A model generated the notes under the pieces. That model was not told the DNA's origin and made no database searches. It saw only the letters and a program-made list of their open reading frames with translations. This document shows, piece by piece, positions 17,435 to 26,474 of a stretch of 64,000 bases of DNA. The DNA lies in the NCBI RefSeq assembly GCF_030908625.1, contig NZ_CP133133.1:1984001-2048000 (forward strand), written 5' to 3'. The first letter of the stretch is position 1, and each line of letters begins with the position of its first letter. The position numbers were made by a program, and so were the translations under genes. The DNA comes from Paludicola sp. MB14-C6. Its GTDB lineage: Bacteria; Bacillota; Clostridia; Oscillospirales; Ruminococcaceae.

Positions 17435-17713
17435 TTATGCGTGAAAGTCATTGAAAAGTGGATAACCACAAATTACTGCACATCTTGGCATTGGACAAAC
17501 TGGAGGTTTAGCCTCAGGTTGTTTTCTCTTACAAGAGCCCTCGTTGCCGCTAGCTTTTTGTTGTATAAACTGATTGTTTTCGATATCAATGTCGATATCG
17601 ATATCAATGTCATTTTCGTTGTTATTCCAATTGCAAACAGGTTTTTCTTGTCTACCTTTGTTTTGACATCCACATTTTGGTGCCCAATTATTATTCATTC
17701 CGCAATTATACAC
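17435..17713 (-). CDS. Cys/Asn-rich coat-like protein with Asp-Ile repeat
   Basis: A 92-residue protein starting at a GTG with AGGAGA seven bases upstream. It has eight Cys (for example WAPKCGCQNKG and PVCPMPRCAVICGYP), an Asn/Trp-rich N-terminus, and a low-complexity run of about five Asp-Ile dipeptides in the middle. No signal peptide or membrane span. Composition and size resemble small spore-coat or exosporium proteins of Clostridia, and a sigma-K-like promoter fits this, but I do not recognise a named family. The opposite-strand frame here is a shadow. Confidence 0.6.
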   Translation of the reverse strand: MYNCGMNNNWAPKCGCQNKGRQEKPVCNWNNNENDIDIDIDIDIENNQFIQQKASGNEGSCKRKQPEAKPPVCPMPRCAVICGYPLFNDFHA

Positions 17714-17739
17714 AAAAATTCTCCTATTCTGTTTTCAAA

Positions 17740-17762
17740 ATCAGGAGGGATGACCTCCTGAT
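17740..17762. repeat. 9-bp perfect inverted repeat upstream of the coat-like gene
   Basis: ATCAGGAGG, 5-nt loop, CCTCCTGAT. If the sigma-K-like promoter is real, this hairpin forms at the very 5' end of the leftward mRNA. Confidence 0.6.
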
Positions 17763-17763
17763 A

Positions 17764-17791
17764 TATAATATGTATGTATAAGAATTCGTGC
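17764..17791 (-). promoter_or_regulatory. Possible sigma-K-type promoter
   Basis: On the minus strand GCAC, 15 bases, then CATATTATA, which fits the late mother-cell pattern AC ... CATAnnnTA. About 50 bases ahead of the GTG at 17713. Tentative. Confidence 0.3.
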
Positions 17792-17858
17792 TACACCTTT
17801 TTTTACATGTAAGGATTGATGATTAAAAGAAAACAGTAATATTTATTAAAGAAACATA

Positions 17859-17887
17859 TTGAAATGAGGCAGTTACACTAGTATAAT
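17859..17887 (+). promoter_or_regulatory. Sigma-A-type promoter for the acetyltransferase-sulfatase pair
   Basis: TTGAAA, 17-base spacer, TATAAT, 27 bases ahead of the chosen TTG start. Confidence 0.65.
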
Positions 17888-17914
17888 GAAGAAAGATAAA
17901 AGGGGGATTTGAGA

Positions 17915-18661
17915 TTGAATCACAAAGAAAAATTATTAGAAGATTTGAAAGCACTAGGTATTCAAGCAGGAGATACTGTTTTGGTACATACTTCTATCAA
18001 AGGACTCAACGTACCCGACATAAAAGCGAATGACATAATTGAAGCATTGTTAGCGGCAGTAGGCGAACAAGGAACACTGTTAGTTCCTGCACTATCTTAT
18101 GCAAGCGTAACACCAAATTGTCCGGTTTACGATTATAAGCAAACACCAACTTGCATTGGCACTCTCCCTGAAGTATTTCGTACACAATATGCTTCACATC
18201 GAAGCATACATCCAACCCATTCTGTATGTGCGGTAGGCAGAATGGCTCATGCATTAACTTCAGCGCATAAGTTGGATAATACACCCGTTGGAGAGCGTTC
18301 ACCATTTCGTTTGTTAACAAAAGTCAACGGAAAAATTCTGATGCTTGGATGTGGGCTGAAACCAAACACATTTATGCATGGAGTAGAAGAAATGGCATTT
18401 GCAAGCTATTGCTTAAGAAAGCAGCCGGTAAATTATACAGTAACCGATTCCACCGGAACATATCATAAAGATTATTATCCACATAATTTTGATAGATTTG
18501 TGCAACGCTATGACCGATTGAAAAATATATTATCCGAAGCGGAGTTGAAAAAAGGTCAAGTTTTAAATGGAGAAGCTTATTTAATAGAGGCTGTTGCTGC
18601 GATTGATAAAGGCGTAAAAGCAATTATGGCAAACGATTTGTATTTTGTAGATAGCATTTAA
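17915..18661 (+). CDS. AAC(3)-family N-acetyltransferase
   Basis: A 248-residue member of the Antibiotic_NAT (AAC(3)/FrbF/YokD) family. It shows the N-terminal GIQAGDTVLVHTSIKGL, GTLLVPALSY, and HPTHSVCAVG with the family's conserved His, then GKILMLGCGLKPNTFMHGVEE. TTG 17915 is chosen because AGGGGG lies eight bases before it; a TTG at 17909 is too close. Many chromosomal members do not confer aminoglycoside resistance, so resistance should not be assumed. It sits 38 bases ahead of the sulfatase, so they may be co-transcribed. Confidence 0.85.
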   Translation: MNHKEKLLEDLKALGIQAGDTVLVHTSIKGLNVPDIKANDIIEALLAAVGEQGTLLVPALSYASVTPNCPVYDYKQTPTCIGTLPEVFRTQYASHRSIHPTHSVCAVGRMAHALTSAHKLDNTPVGERSPFRLLTKVNGKILMLGCGLKPNTFMHGVEEMAFASYCLRKQPVNYTVTDSTGTYHKDYYPHNFDRFVQRYDRLKNILSEAELKKGQVLNGEAYLIEAVAAIDKGVKAIMANDLYFVDSI

Positions 18662-18699
18662 GGTTTTTGATGAAATGACAGTAAAGAGAGGGAAAATGG

Positions 18700-20103
18700 A
18701 TGAAAAAGCCAAACATCTTATTTATTTTAACAGATGACCAAAGAGCAGATACGATTCATGCGTTGGGAAACAAACAAATTAAAACGCCAAACCTGGACAA
18801 GCTAGTAGAAAACGGAACCGCATTTACCCATGCCCATATTCCGGGAGGAACTTCGGGTGCAGTTTGTATGCCAAGCAGAGCTATGATTAACTCCGGTAAA
18901 ACGTTATATCATTTATATGGTTGTGGTGAACAAATTCCAACTAAAGATACAACAATGGGACAATGTTTTAAAGAAAACGGCTATGAAACAATCGGAATAG
19001 GAAAGTGGCATAGCGGTACAGAATCATATGGCAGAAGCTTTTGTGATGGCGATAATATTTTCTTTGGAGGTATGTGGGATCATTGGAATGTTCCGGTTTG
19101 TAATTATCATAAAGACGGTATTTACGAAAAAACTGCAAACTTTACTCCAAATTTCTTTCATGCTAATCACCCAATGCCAATGATTTGTGACAAAATAAGT
19201 GTAGGACAACATTCTACTGATTTATTTACAAAGAGTGCTATTGAGTTTATTGAAAAAGATCGTGAAAAACCATTTTTCTTATATTTATCATACTTAGCAC
19301 CACATGACCCTCGCACTATGCCAGAAGAGTTTCAAAATATGTATAACCCTGATGAAATTGAATTACCTGAAAACTTTGCTCCAGGTCATCCATTTTACTA
19401 CGGTGTTGGTTTAATGACTGGAGAAAGTCGTGATGAGGATTTGGCTTCTTACCCAAGAACGGAAAAAGAAGTAAAGCAACATATTGCAGATTACTATGCT
19501 ATGATTTCTCATATTGACTATAACGTAGGTAAATTGATAGAAGCTTTGGAAAAGAAAGGCGAACTCGATAATACGATTATTGTATTTACAGGTGATAACG
19601 GATTAGCAGTAGGTCAACATGGTTTAATGGGTAAACAAAGCGTATATGACCACAGCGTACGAGTTCCATTGATAATCAGTGGAGCAGGGATTGAAAAAGG
19701 ATTACGTTGTGATAACTACGTATATCTTTTAGATATCTATCCATCATTATGCGAATTAGTGGGCTTAGAAATTCCTAATTCAGTGGAAGGACGAAGTTTT
19801 GAACCTATGCTAAAAGGCAGTACCGAAAAAACAAGAGAGGATTTATATTTTTCATATACTTCTTTAATTCGGTCTGTGAAAAATGAACGTTATAAATTGT
19901 TAGAATACCGTTTAGAGCGAAGTCAAAGTCAGCTATTTGATCTTCAAAATGACCCGAATGAGATGAATAATTTATATCATGATCCCAACTATGCTGATGT
20001 AGTAAAAGCTTTAAAGAAACGTTTGTTGGAATATAAGGCTGAGTGGGAAGATACCGCAAATCATCCGTTTTCAAAGAAATATTGGGATGAAGTAACATTA
20101 TAA
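18700..20103 (+). CDS. Sulfatase (arylsulfatase-like, Cys-type)
   Basis: A 467-residue alkaline-phosphatase-superfamily sulfatase. The N-terminal KPNILFILTDDQRAD gives the metal-binding Asp pair. C-M-P-S-R at residues 56-60 is the formylglycine site. GIGKWHSG and FTGDNGLAVGQHGLMGKQS are later active-site blocks. No signal peptide, so it is cytoplasmic. The substrate is unknown; the family covers choline sulfate, glycan sulfates and phosphonates. It needs anaerobic anSME maturation from elsewhere in the genome. GAGAGGGAAA precedes the ATG. Confidence 0.93.
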   Translation: MKKPNILFILTDDQRADTIHALGNKQIKTPNLDKLVENGTAFTHAHIPGGTSGAVCMPSRAMINSGKTLYHLYGCGEQIPTKDTTMGQCFKENGYETIGIGKWHSGTESYGRSFCDGDNIFFGGMWDHWNVPVCNYHKDGIYEKTANFTPNFFHANHPMPMICDKISVGQHSTDLFTKSAIEFIEKDREKPFFLYLSYLAPHDPRTMPEEFQNMYNPDEIELPENFAPGHPFYYGVGLMTGESRDEDLASYPRTEKEVKQHIADYYAMISHIDYNVGKLIEALEKKGELDNTIIVFTGDNGLAVGQHGLMGKQSVYDHSVRVPLIISGAGIEKGLRCDNYVYLLDIYPSLCELVGLEIPNSVEGRSFEPMLKGSTEKTREDLYFSYTSLIRSVKNERYKLLEYRLERSQSQLFDLQNDPNEMNNLYHDPNYADVVKALKKRLLEYKAEWEDTANHPFSKKYWDEVTL

Positions 20104-20114
20104 CTATTTTTTGA

Positions 20115-20147
20115 ATATATGCCGCATATTGCGGCATATATTTTTTT
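20115..20147 (+). terminator. Rho-independent terminator after the sulfatase
   Basis: A perfect 12-bp stem (ATATATGCCGCA / TGCGGCATATAT, 3-nt loop) followed by seven T. Confidence 0.9.
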
Positions 20148-20222
20148 ATGAACGGTAATTTTATGATTAAAATTGTAATATACTTTTATGATACTATAAG
20201 CTAAAGATAGGAGTGTTGCTAT

Positions 20223-20516
20223 ATGACATCTAGATTTGCAGAGTTTAAGAACAAAGAAATTATAGATGTATCAGATGGAGCGAAAATCGGTTATGTGGAT
20301 GATATCGTATTCGATACAAAAACTGCAGATGTCGTATCACTTGTTATCTATGGGCGATATCGGTTTTTCGGATTGTTTGGCCGACATGAGGATATTTTAA
20401 TTGACTGGAGCGACATAGAAATTATTGGTGAAGATACAATTTTAGTAAAAGAACAAAATTTAGTTCGGGATAAAAAACCGCAAAGAGTGAGCTATTTTGA
20501 TAAATTATTTGGATAA
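20223..20516 (+). CDS. ylmC: YlmC/YmxH family PRC-barrel sporulation protein
   Basis: A 97-residue PRC-barrel protein. The opening RFAEFKNKEIIDVSDGAKIGYVDDIVFD and GRYRFFGLFGRHEDILIDWSDI match the YlmC/YmxH group found in endospore formers. The role is poorly known, although linked to sporulation. ATG after ATAGGAGTG. A possible promoter (TTGTAA at 20173, TATAAG at 20195) precedes it. Confidence 0.9.
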   Translation: MTSRFAEFKNKEIIDVSDGAKIGYVDDIVFDTKTADVVSLVIYGRYRFFGLFGRHEDILIDWSDIEIIGEDTILVKEQNLVRDKKPQRVSYFDKLFG

Positions 20517-20519
20517 TAC

Positions 20520-20548
20520 TTGACTTATTATGCGATATTCATGATAAT
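20520..20548 (+). promoter_or_regulatory. Sigma-A-type promoter for the gene at 20583
   Basis: TTGACT, 17-base spacer, GATAAT, beginning four bases past the ylmC stop. Confidence 0.55.
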
Positions 20549-20582
20549 AAAATATATATGTTGCATTTGAGAGGGTGATTGC

Positions 20583-21638
20583 TTGGTGAAAAAGGGAAAA
20601 AGCGTACAATCTGATAAAATAGCATTGCAATTATGGATGAAGATTACTCTTCTCGTAATATTGTTTTTTGTTGTGATTGACCTATATTTTTTAATTTTGG
20701 TAAACATTACAAATCAAACAGCAAACAATAATACTACCCTTCCTAAAGTCCCGTTTGCTTCGTCAAAGAGTTTTTGTCCGCTTTCTGAGAATGTACATAG
20801 TGTCGATTATAAAAAAGGCGGTATGTTAATCATATCTAAGTCTAATAACTATATTGTTGGGGATAAAATACTAATTCAAAATCGTTATGCTGACAAAAAA
20901 GTATATTCCATTAACAATTATTATGTTTTAGGTGTTATCACTGATGTAAATGAGAATGAATATATGGCAAGCTTATATAGTTATGAAAAGGAATCTGTAA
21001 AGATTCAAGATAGTGAAATTGAGGGGAAAGTAGATCAATATATCTCTACTTGGGGTGCTGTATATAATAATTTTATCGGTATAAAAGGGTATATTTTATT
21101 TGGTGCAATTCCAATTATGGGCGTTTGTTTACTTTATTTCATATTTCGGTTAATCTGTATTGATAAAAAGCAACAACTGCTAAACAATGAAGAAGCAATA
21201 GAAATACAGTCTATTCCTGTATCCGATTATATAGAGGAAGAAACAGAAATTGAATGGGTACAGCCTAGTAAACAAAGAATCAATGAAGATGAGGAACAAG
21301 ATATGAAACCAATGATTTTGGAATCGCAAATAGAAGTTACCACTGCACAAACAGAAGCTTCCAAAACCAAAGTGGACGTTAATGAAGAAAATCAATCTAT
21401 TTTGGAATCTGAAAAAGAAGAACATGAATTGGATGAAAATATGGAACAACTAGAAACAAACATAATAGAGGAAATAGAGCAACCTATATTAGATAAAAAA
21501 GATAAACGCTTTTTATCTGCAGACGAAATTGTTGCTATGTATCGTGAAAAGGCAAAAACAAAACAAGAACCATCTTCGGGTGAATATGAAAAAATAGCAA
21601 AAATGTATTATGACAGCGATATTAACAATTATGAATAA
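20583..21638 (+). CDS. Bitopic membrane protein of unknown function, S26-like core without catalytic residues
   Basis: A 351-residue protein. TM1 spans residues about 18-40, an outside domain about 42-165, and TM2 about 167-189, followed by a long acidic, Glu-rich cytoplasmic tail. The outside domain (GDKILIQN..., GVITDVNENEYM..., EGKVDQYI) then TM2 recalls the layout of SipW-type signal peptidases, but no SM/K catalytic pair is seen, so it would be inactive. This resemblance is weak. TTG 20583 or GTG 20586 could start it, after GAGAGGGTG. The tail ends SADEIVAMYREKAK, a short helix that might bind a partner. Confidence 0.65.
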   Translation: MVKKGKSVQSDKIALQLWMKITLLVILFFVVIDLYFLILVNITNQTANNNTTLPKVPFASSKSFCPLSENVHSVDYKKGGMLIISKSNNYIVGDKILIQNRYADKKVYSINNYYVLGVITDVNENEYMASLYSYEKESVKIQDSEIEGKVDQYISTWGAVYNNFIGIKGYILFGAIPIMGVCLLYFIFRLICIDKKQQLLNNEEAIEIQSIPVSDYIEEETEIEWVQPSKQRINEDEEQDMKPMILESQIEVTTAQTEASKTKVDVNEENQSILESEKEEHELDENMEQLETNIIEEIEQPILDKKDKRFLSADEIVAMYREKAKTKQEPSSGEYEKIAKMYYDSDINNYE

Positions 21639-21976
21639 AAGCTTTATTAAAGGCTGAGAGTGAATATTTGTAGGCAATCCTAGAAATAGAAAAACCTCAA
21701 GGTGCTGCGTAAAAGTGCTTTGAGGTTTATTGTTAATGAATTGAGTAAAATTAAATTTCCGAAAAAGCTATCGCTTTTTAGCTTTCATCAATAGCGTTTT
21801 TTTGCTAGAAAAAAGACAAGCAAAAGAAAGTTTGTCCGATTCAACAATTTTTATATCTTGATGAATATAAATAGAATAAATGGTATTTGGTATGAAATTC
21901 AAAAAAATTGCTAAAAAGCTTGACCTTACCAATCAAAGATTATAAAATGATATTAGAAAATATTGGTGGAGGAATT
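21639..21976. other. Intergenic region
   Basis: Holds the hairpin at 21692-21728 and, near 21763-21802, A/T-rich partly complementary stretches around AGCTATCGCTTTTTAGC with a run of seven T. These could be a second terminator. No convincing gene is seen. The ribosome binding site GGTGGAGGAA for the next gene is at its end. Confidence 0.5.
21692..21728 (+). terminator. Likely terminator hairpin
   Basis: A 15-bp stem with three G-U pairs (starting AAACCTCAAG, ending TTGAGGTTT) and 7-nt loop. The T tail is short. Confidence 0.5.
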
Positions 21977-23287
21977 ATGAAAAAGTATATTAAAATAACA
22001 GCAGTTCTAGCAGCTTTATTCACTATGATGAGCTTTTCATCCTGCGCACAACCACAAGAAAGCACAGCCTCACTCAATAGCTCTTCGGATATTTCAACAA
22101 ATGTTTCGGAATATCCAAGCTCGTCAAGCGAGCTTTCCAGCCATGAAAGCTCAAGCGATTTATCATCAATTATTTCAAAAATTGAAAGCAGCAAGCCTAG
22201 CTCAAAGCCGCCTTCCAGTAAGCCGGCTTCAAGCAAGCCTAATAGTTCAAAGCCAGCTCCTAGCAAGCCGGTAAGTTCGAATCCAAAACAAGAAAACAAT
22301 ATTACTCACGCTCAAATGAAAGCGGTTTGGATTGCTTTTTTAGAGTTTGATAGCTTTAAAGGCTCTAGTGCAGATGCTTTTCGTTCAAGAATTCAATTAT
22401 ATTATAATACAGCAGTATCAAAAGGTTTAAATACAGTTATCGTACAAGTCCGTCCACATGGCGATTCTATGTATCCATCTCAATATTATCCATGGTCTAA
22501 ACATGCAAGTGGAACAGTAGGCGCTAAAGTTGATTATGATCCGTTAGCAATTATGGTAGAAGAAGCACATAATCGAAGTTTAGAAATTCATGCTTGGATT
22601 AACCCTTATCGAACCATGAATGATGCTGAATTTGCTTTGGTAGATAACAGCTTTCCAACAAAGGCATGGTATTCCAGCGAAAAAAGAGATCAATACATGA
22701 TTAAAAGCAATGATGGCCGATGGTGGTTAAAACCGGGCAATAAAGAAGTACAACAGCTTATTATAAACGGCTCTAATGAAATGGTAAAGAATTATAAGAT
22801 TGATGGCGTACATATTGATGACTATTTCTATAACGATAGTCCGTCTGCTTATGGTGATACAGCCGCTCAAGCGAAAGCAAATACTACTGCTATGGTAAAA
22901 GGGTTATACGATGGCATGAAGTCAATTAACCCTAAAGCAAGATTTGGTGTGAGCCCTGCTGGAGCGTTCCGTGCTGCAAATAAACTTCCAAGTTCAGATA
23001 TGGGTAATTTATCTACCGATTTAGCAAAATGGTGTTCTCAACCTGGATATATTGATTACGTTATGCCACAAATTTATTGGGACTATAATCATTCTGTTCA
23101 GCCATATACCATGACATTAAATAAATGGGAAAATTTTGTGACTTGCGATAGTGTTGCATTATATATTGGATTAGCACCTTATCGTTTGTCAAACGATGTA
23201 ATTAACCAACAAATAAAAGATGCTATGGCTAGCAATCGAGCAAGTGGTTATTGCTTGTTCCGCTATGATCATATTCTGGGATTATAA
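21977..23287 (+). CDS. Lipoprotein with GHL10-type glycosyl-hydrolase-like domain
   Basis: A 436-residue exported protein. A signal peptide ends in a lipobox-like F-S-S-C (Cys23). Residues about 28-110 form a Ser/Pro/Lys-rich linker with repeated SSKP units. The rest is the glycosyl-hydrolase-like 10 family (PF02638): MKAVWIAFLEFDSF, TVIVQVRPHGDSMYPS, EIHAWINPYR and DGVHIDDYFY with candidate catalytic acids. ATG 21977 has GGTGGAGGAA upstream; an in-frame ATG-like start at 21908 has none. Probably acts on cell-wall or surface glycans. The next gene carries a diverged version of the same barrel. Confidence 0.85.
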   Translation: MKKYIKITAVLAALFTMMSFSSCAQPQESTASLNSSSDISTNVSEYPSSSSELSSHESSSDLSSIISKIESSKPSSKPPSSKPASSKPNSSKPAPSKPVSSNPKQENNITHAQMKAVWIAFLEFDSFKGSSADAFRSRIQLYYNTAVSKGLNTVIVQVRPHGDSMYPSQYYPWSKHASGTVGAKVDYDPLAIMVEEAHNRSLEIHAWINPYRTMNDAEFALVDNSFPTKAWYSSEKRDQYMIKSNDGRWWLKPGNKEVQQLIINGSNEMVKNYKIDGVHIDDYFYNDSPSAYGDTAAQAKANTTAMVKGLYDGMKSINPKARFGVSPAGAFRAANKLPSSDMGNLSTDLAKWCSQPGYIDYVMPQIYWDYNHSVQPYTMTLNKWENFVTCDSVALYIGLAPYRLSNDVINQQIKDAMASNRASGYCLFRYDHILGL

Positions 23288-23326
23288 AAACTAAAGGTTG
23301 TATATTGTTAGATAGGAGAGAAAGTT

Positions 23327-26300
23327 TTGCCTTATATGAAAAAACAAAAAAAGTTCTTTCGAAAAGATAAAAATAAATCTCAAAAAAAGTCGAAAGAACA
23401 AGAAACAGCTAAAATTGAGGATTCAACGGATAGCAATCCAATAAAGAAACCAGTTAAGAAAATGACAAAAAATAAGAAAATTGCAATGATTATCGGTATC
23501 ATAATTACCGCTGTACTGATTATTTTAAGCGTCGTCTTGGGTATATTCTTAGTTCAAAAAGAAAATAAAGCAAAGCAAGCTGTCGTAATGCAGCAAGCTC
23601 GCATTAAAGTTCCTGAGGGCTATTTTAAAAAAGTCAGCGTTGACTATACTTTCTTAAAGAAAATGAAAGCACTTAAGCTTACGCCTAAAACAGATCTTTA
23701 TGCTGATATCAACGCAACACAAGCACAATTGGAATCCGAAGTTGATGCGATATTGAAAGATATGAAAACCTTGGATTTCAATACAATTATCATTGATACG
23801 AAATATGATGATAAGGTAATATTTAAGAATGAGTTAGTGGAATCAACACCTGTTGATTTGCTTTCTATCTTGATTGAAAAAGCAAAAGCACAAAACATCA
23901 GTGTTCAGGCTATTTATAATGTAACAGGCTTAAAAACTACTGCGGGCTCAAAACTAGACAGTCACTTACCATATGAGAATAAAGAAATGATATTTGATGT
24001 TGCAACTCATCTTGCAAAGACATATCCATTGGATTCTATTTTAATCGATAGCTATTATTCCAAAAAGGATACAAACTCTTATCATGAATTTATGCGCTAT
24101 GGTGGAATAGGAAATTACGATCAATGGCTATTAGATAATGCATTAGCAACAATTGATGGCGTCTCTCAAGCAATTAAAGCAATACAAAATAAAATGGCTG
24201 TTGGATTGGTCGTAGATAGTGTATGGGCGAATAAAGCCGACAACGAAAAGGGCTTAAATACGAAAGCAGAATTTACTGCTTTAAAAAGCGGCTTTGCTGA
24301 TACAAAAGCAATCTTAGAAAGTAAATGTATTGATTATATCAACATAAAAGCCACAACTTCAATTGAGGATCCGAATGTATCATACACCAATGTTGTTACG
24401 TGGTGGAATGAGCTTTGTAAGCAAACACAAAATCCTTTTTATGTTACCCATAGTGGAGAAAAAGCTAATCAAAATCTTCCAGGATGGAACGGCTATGGTC
24501 AGCTTGCAAAGCAAGTATCGGCTGCCACAAAGCTAAACCCACAATATTATGGAAGTGCATTTACTGGTTATAAGAGCCTTATGGCTAATATGGAAACCAG
24601 TACACAAGATTTATTAAAATATTATAAAGACGAGTATTCTGAAAATGATTTATTTCAAAACTTAACGCTATCACTTCCGAAAAAAACTCAGTTTGTAACG
24701 TATGAAGAAGCAGTGCAATTTAGAGGCAAGTTTGATCCAAACCATGATGTTATTTTAAATGGCGAAAAAGTTAAGCCGTCCGAAAAAGGTGGATTCAGCG
24801 TTTGGGTTAATTTGGAGGTTGGCGTGAATAAAATTGTGATGGAGCATAAAGGTGAAAAGCAAACCTTTACGATTGAACGTCAAGTAATACCAATTAAATC
24901 AGTCAGCCCAACAAAGGCAATGAAAGTTGCCGGCGGATCTACTATTGAGATTAACGTTATGGCTTATAAAGGTGCAAAAGTAACAGCAACTTTAGGTGGA
25001 AAAACAATAACGTTAGCCGAAGGTGGTGCCGGTGAAGATAACGAAGTGGATTCCACATATAGAAACTTCCAAGGAAGTATTACTGTTGGAGCTGCTAAAA
25101 ATAAAGAGCAAAATATAGGTGCAATTTCTGTAAAAGGTACTTTTAAAATGTACTCCAAAACCTTGACCGGTTCTACAATTACAATAGATAAGATTCCAGA
25201 TGATGTTGATCCTGATGCAGCTACAGGAAAAGTATTGCCTCATGCAGTTGTAACACAAAGATATGCAAATACGTATCCATATCTAACAACACCAGGTTAT
25301 CCACAAGCAATTCTTTATCAGTTGCCATCCGGTACACAAGATATAGTTGAAAGTGTAAACGGCGATTTTGTGAATTTGCGATCAGGTAAAACTGTGAAAC
25401 GTGGAGCTGTATCTATTCAAGATATTGCTTTTGAAGGTAATAATGCAATTACAGCAATGACTGCAGGTGTAGAAGGCGGTGATACCGTTATCCGTGCAAC
25501 AATGAGTTGGAAAGCACCATTCAGTATACTTCCAAATCCATATCCAACAGATCCAAGTCAAACCAAAAACTATTCATTTAGTTCAAACCAGATTATATTG
25601 TTATTTGACTATACAACCGTTATTGATAAAAATGCGATAGCCGCAGTTACTAATAATATCACATCAAGCCCGTTATTTTCTGGCGCATCCTTTGAACGTG
25701 TTTTTAATCAAAGCAGACGAATTTTCCAATATAAATTAACACTCAACTTAAGTAAAGCGGGCAGTTATTATGGATGTCATGCAACATATGAGGGAAATAC
25801 GTTAGTGCTACGTTTTAATAATCCGGCTTCGGGTGGTTCATTAGCCGGAATTACAATTGCAATTGACCCTGGACATGGGGGTAATGATAATGGTACCATG
25901 GCAGGTCAAGATACTGTTGAGAAGACAGTGAATCTAATTATGGCTGAAAAGGTTAAGGCAGAATTACAAGCTTTAGGAGCAAATGTAATTATGACACGTA
26001 CGGGCGACAGTAACCCAAGTTTGGATCAACGTGTGTTGACTGCTCATAATAATCAAGTAGATATGATGATTAGTTGCCACCATAATTCAGCCGGCTCTAA
26101 TGCCAGCGCTAATGGAGTTGAAACTTACTTTAATGCGCCGTTTTCTCAGCCATTAGCACAACATGTTCAAGCACGATTAGGACAACATTTGTATAATAGG
26201 GGCTTTAAATGCTCCGTTCCAAACTACAACTTTGTTGTAACAAGAGAAAAGCAATTTCCTTCTATTTTAATTGAGTATGGTTATTTATCTAATCCGGAAG

Positions 26301-26392
26301 AAGAGCAAAAAATTCTGGATCCAACCCATCAAGACAATATGGCAAAAGCAACAGCACAAGGTGTATTGGATTACTATAACGCATTACGTTAA
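23327..26392 (+). CDS. Large surface protein: GHL10-like barrel plus N-acetylmuramoyl-L-alanine amidase
   Basis: A 1021-residue protein. It has a basic cytoplasmic N-terminus, one membrane anchor (about 50-74), and a TIM-barrel region (about 105-440) resembling GHL10. Then come Ig-like/cell-surface segments (about 460-640), a further beta region (to about 835), and an Amidase_3 domain. The zinc ligands of the amidase are visible: H850 in DPGHGG, Glu in TVEKTVNL and His in SCHHNSAG. The catalytic Glu is in LIEYGYLS. It cleaves the MurNAc-L-Ala bond of peptidoglycan. TTG start after ATAGGAGAG; ATG 23336 is possible. It lies 39 bases behind the GHL10 lipoprotein, so the pair may act together. 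Confidence 0.9.
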   Translation: MPYMKKQKKFFRKDKNKSQKKSKEQETAKIEDSTDSNPIKKPVKKMTKNKKIAMIIGIIITAVLIILSVVLGIFLVQKENKAKQAVVMQQARIKVPEGYFKKVSVDYTFLKKMKALKLTPKTDLYADINATQAQLESEVDAILKDMKTLDFNTIIIDTKYDDKVIFKNELVESTPVDLLSILIEKAKAQNISVQAIYNVTGLKTTAGSKLDSHLPYENKEMIFDVATHLAKTYPLDSILIDSYYSKKDTNSYHEFMRYGGIGNYDQWLLDNALATIDGVSQAIKAIQNKMAVGLVVDSVWANKADNEKGLNTKAEFTALKSGFADTKAILESKCIDYINIKATTSIEDPNVSYTNVVTWWNELCKQTQNPFYVTHSGEKANQNLPGWNGYGQLAKQVSAATKLNPQYYGSAFTGYKSLMANMETSTQDLLKYYKDEYSENDLFQNLTLSLPKKTQFVTYEEAVQFRGKFDPNHDVILNGEKVKPSEKGGFSVWVNLEVGVNKIVMEHKGEKQTFTIERQVIPIKSVSPTKAMKVAGGSTIEINVMAYKGAKVTATLGGKTITLAEGGAGEDNEVDSTYRNFQGSITVGAAKNKEQNIGAISVKGTFKMYSKTLTGSTITIDKIPDDVDPDAATGKVLPHAVVTQRYANTYPYLTTPGYPQAILYQLPSGTQDIVESVNGDFVNLRSGKTVKRGAVSIQDIAFEGNNAITAMTAGVEGGDTVIRATMSWKAPFSILPNPYPTDPSQTKNYSFSSNQIILLFDYTTVIDKNAIAAVTNNITSSPLFSGASFERVFNQSRRIFQYKLTLNLSKAGSYYGCHATYEGNTLVLRFNNPASGGSLAGITIAIDPGHGGNDNGTMAGQDTVEKTVNLIMAEKVKAELQALGANVIMTRTGDSNPSLDQRVLTAHNNQVDMMISCHHNSAGSNASANGVETYFNAPFSQPLAQHVQARLGQHLYNRGFKCSVPNYNFVVTREKQFPSILIEYGYLSNPEEEQKILDPTHQDNMAKATAQGVLDYYNALR

Positions 26393-26397
26393 TTGAG

Positions 26398-26434
26398 AAA
26401 ATCATACAGTGTGAAAGCGCTGTATGATTTCTTA
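26398..26434 (+). terminator. Rho-independent terminator after the amidase gene
   Basis: An 11-bp perfect stem extended by three pairs with G-U, GAAA-type loop, then a TTTCTTATC tail. Confidence 0.7.
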
Positions 26435-26474
26435 TCATTAATTTTAGAAACCGCATTTGAAAAGAGGATAACAA

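Noticed and set aside
17581..17610. Short GATATC repeats as a CRISPR-like array
   Set aside because: They encode the Asp-Ile run of a protein; there are no spacers of even length.
17441..17761. 106-codon frame on the + strand
   Set aside because: It is the opposite-strand shadow of the Cys-rich gene at 17435-17713, has no ribosome binding site, and runs over the hairpin and promoter.
21940..22299. 119-codon minus-strand frame
   Set aside because: Produced by the repetitive Ser-Pro-Lys linker of the GHL10 lipoprotein on the other strand.
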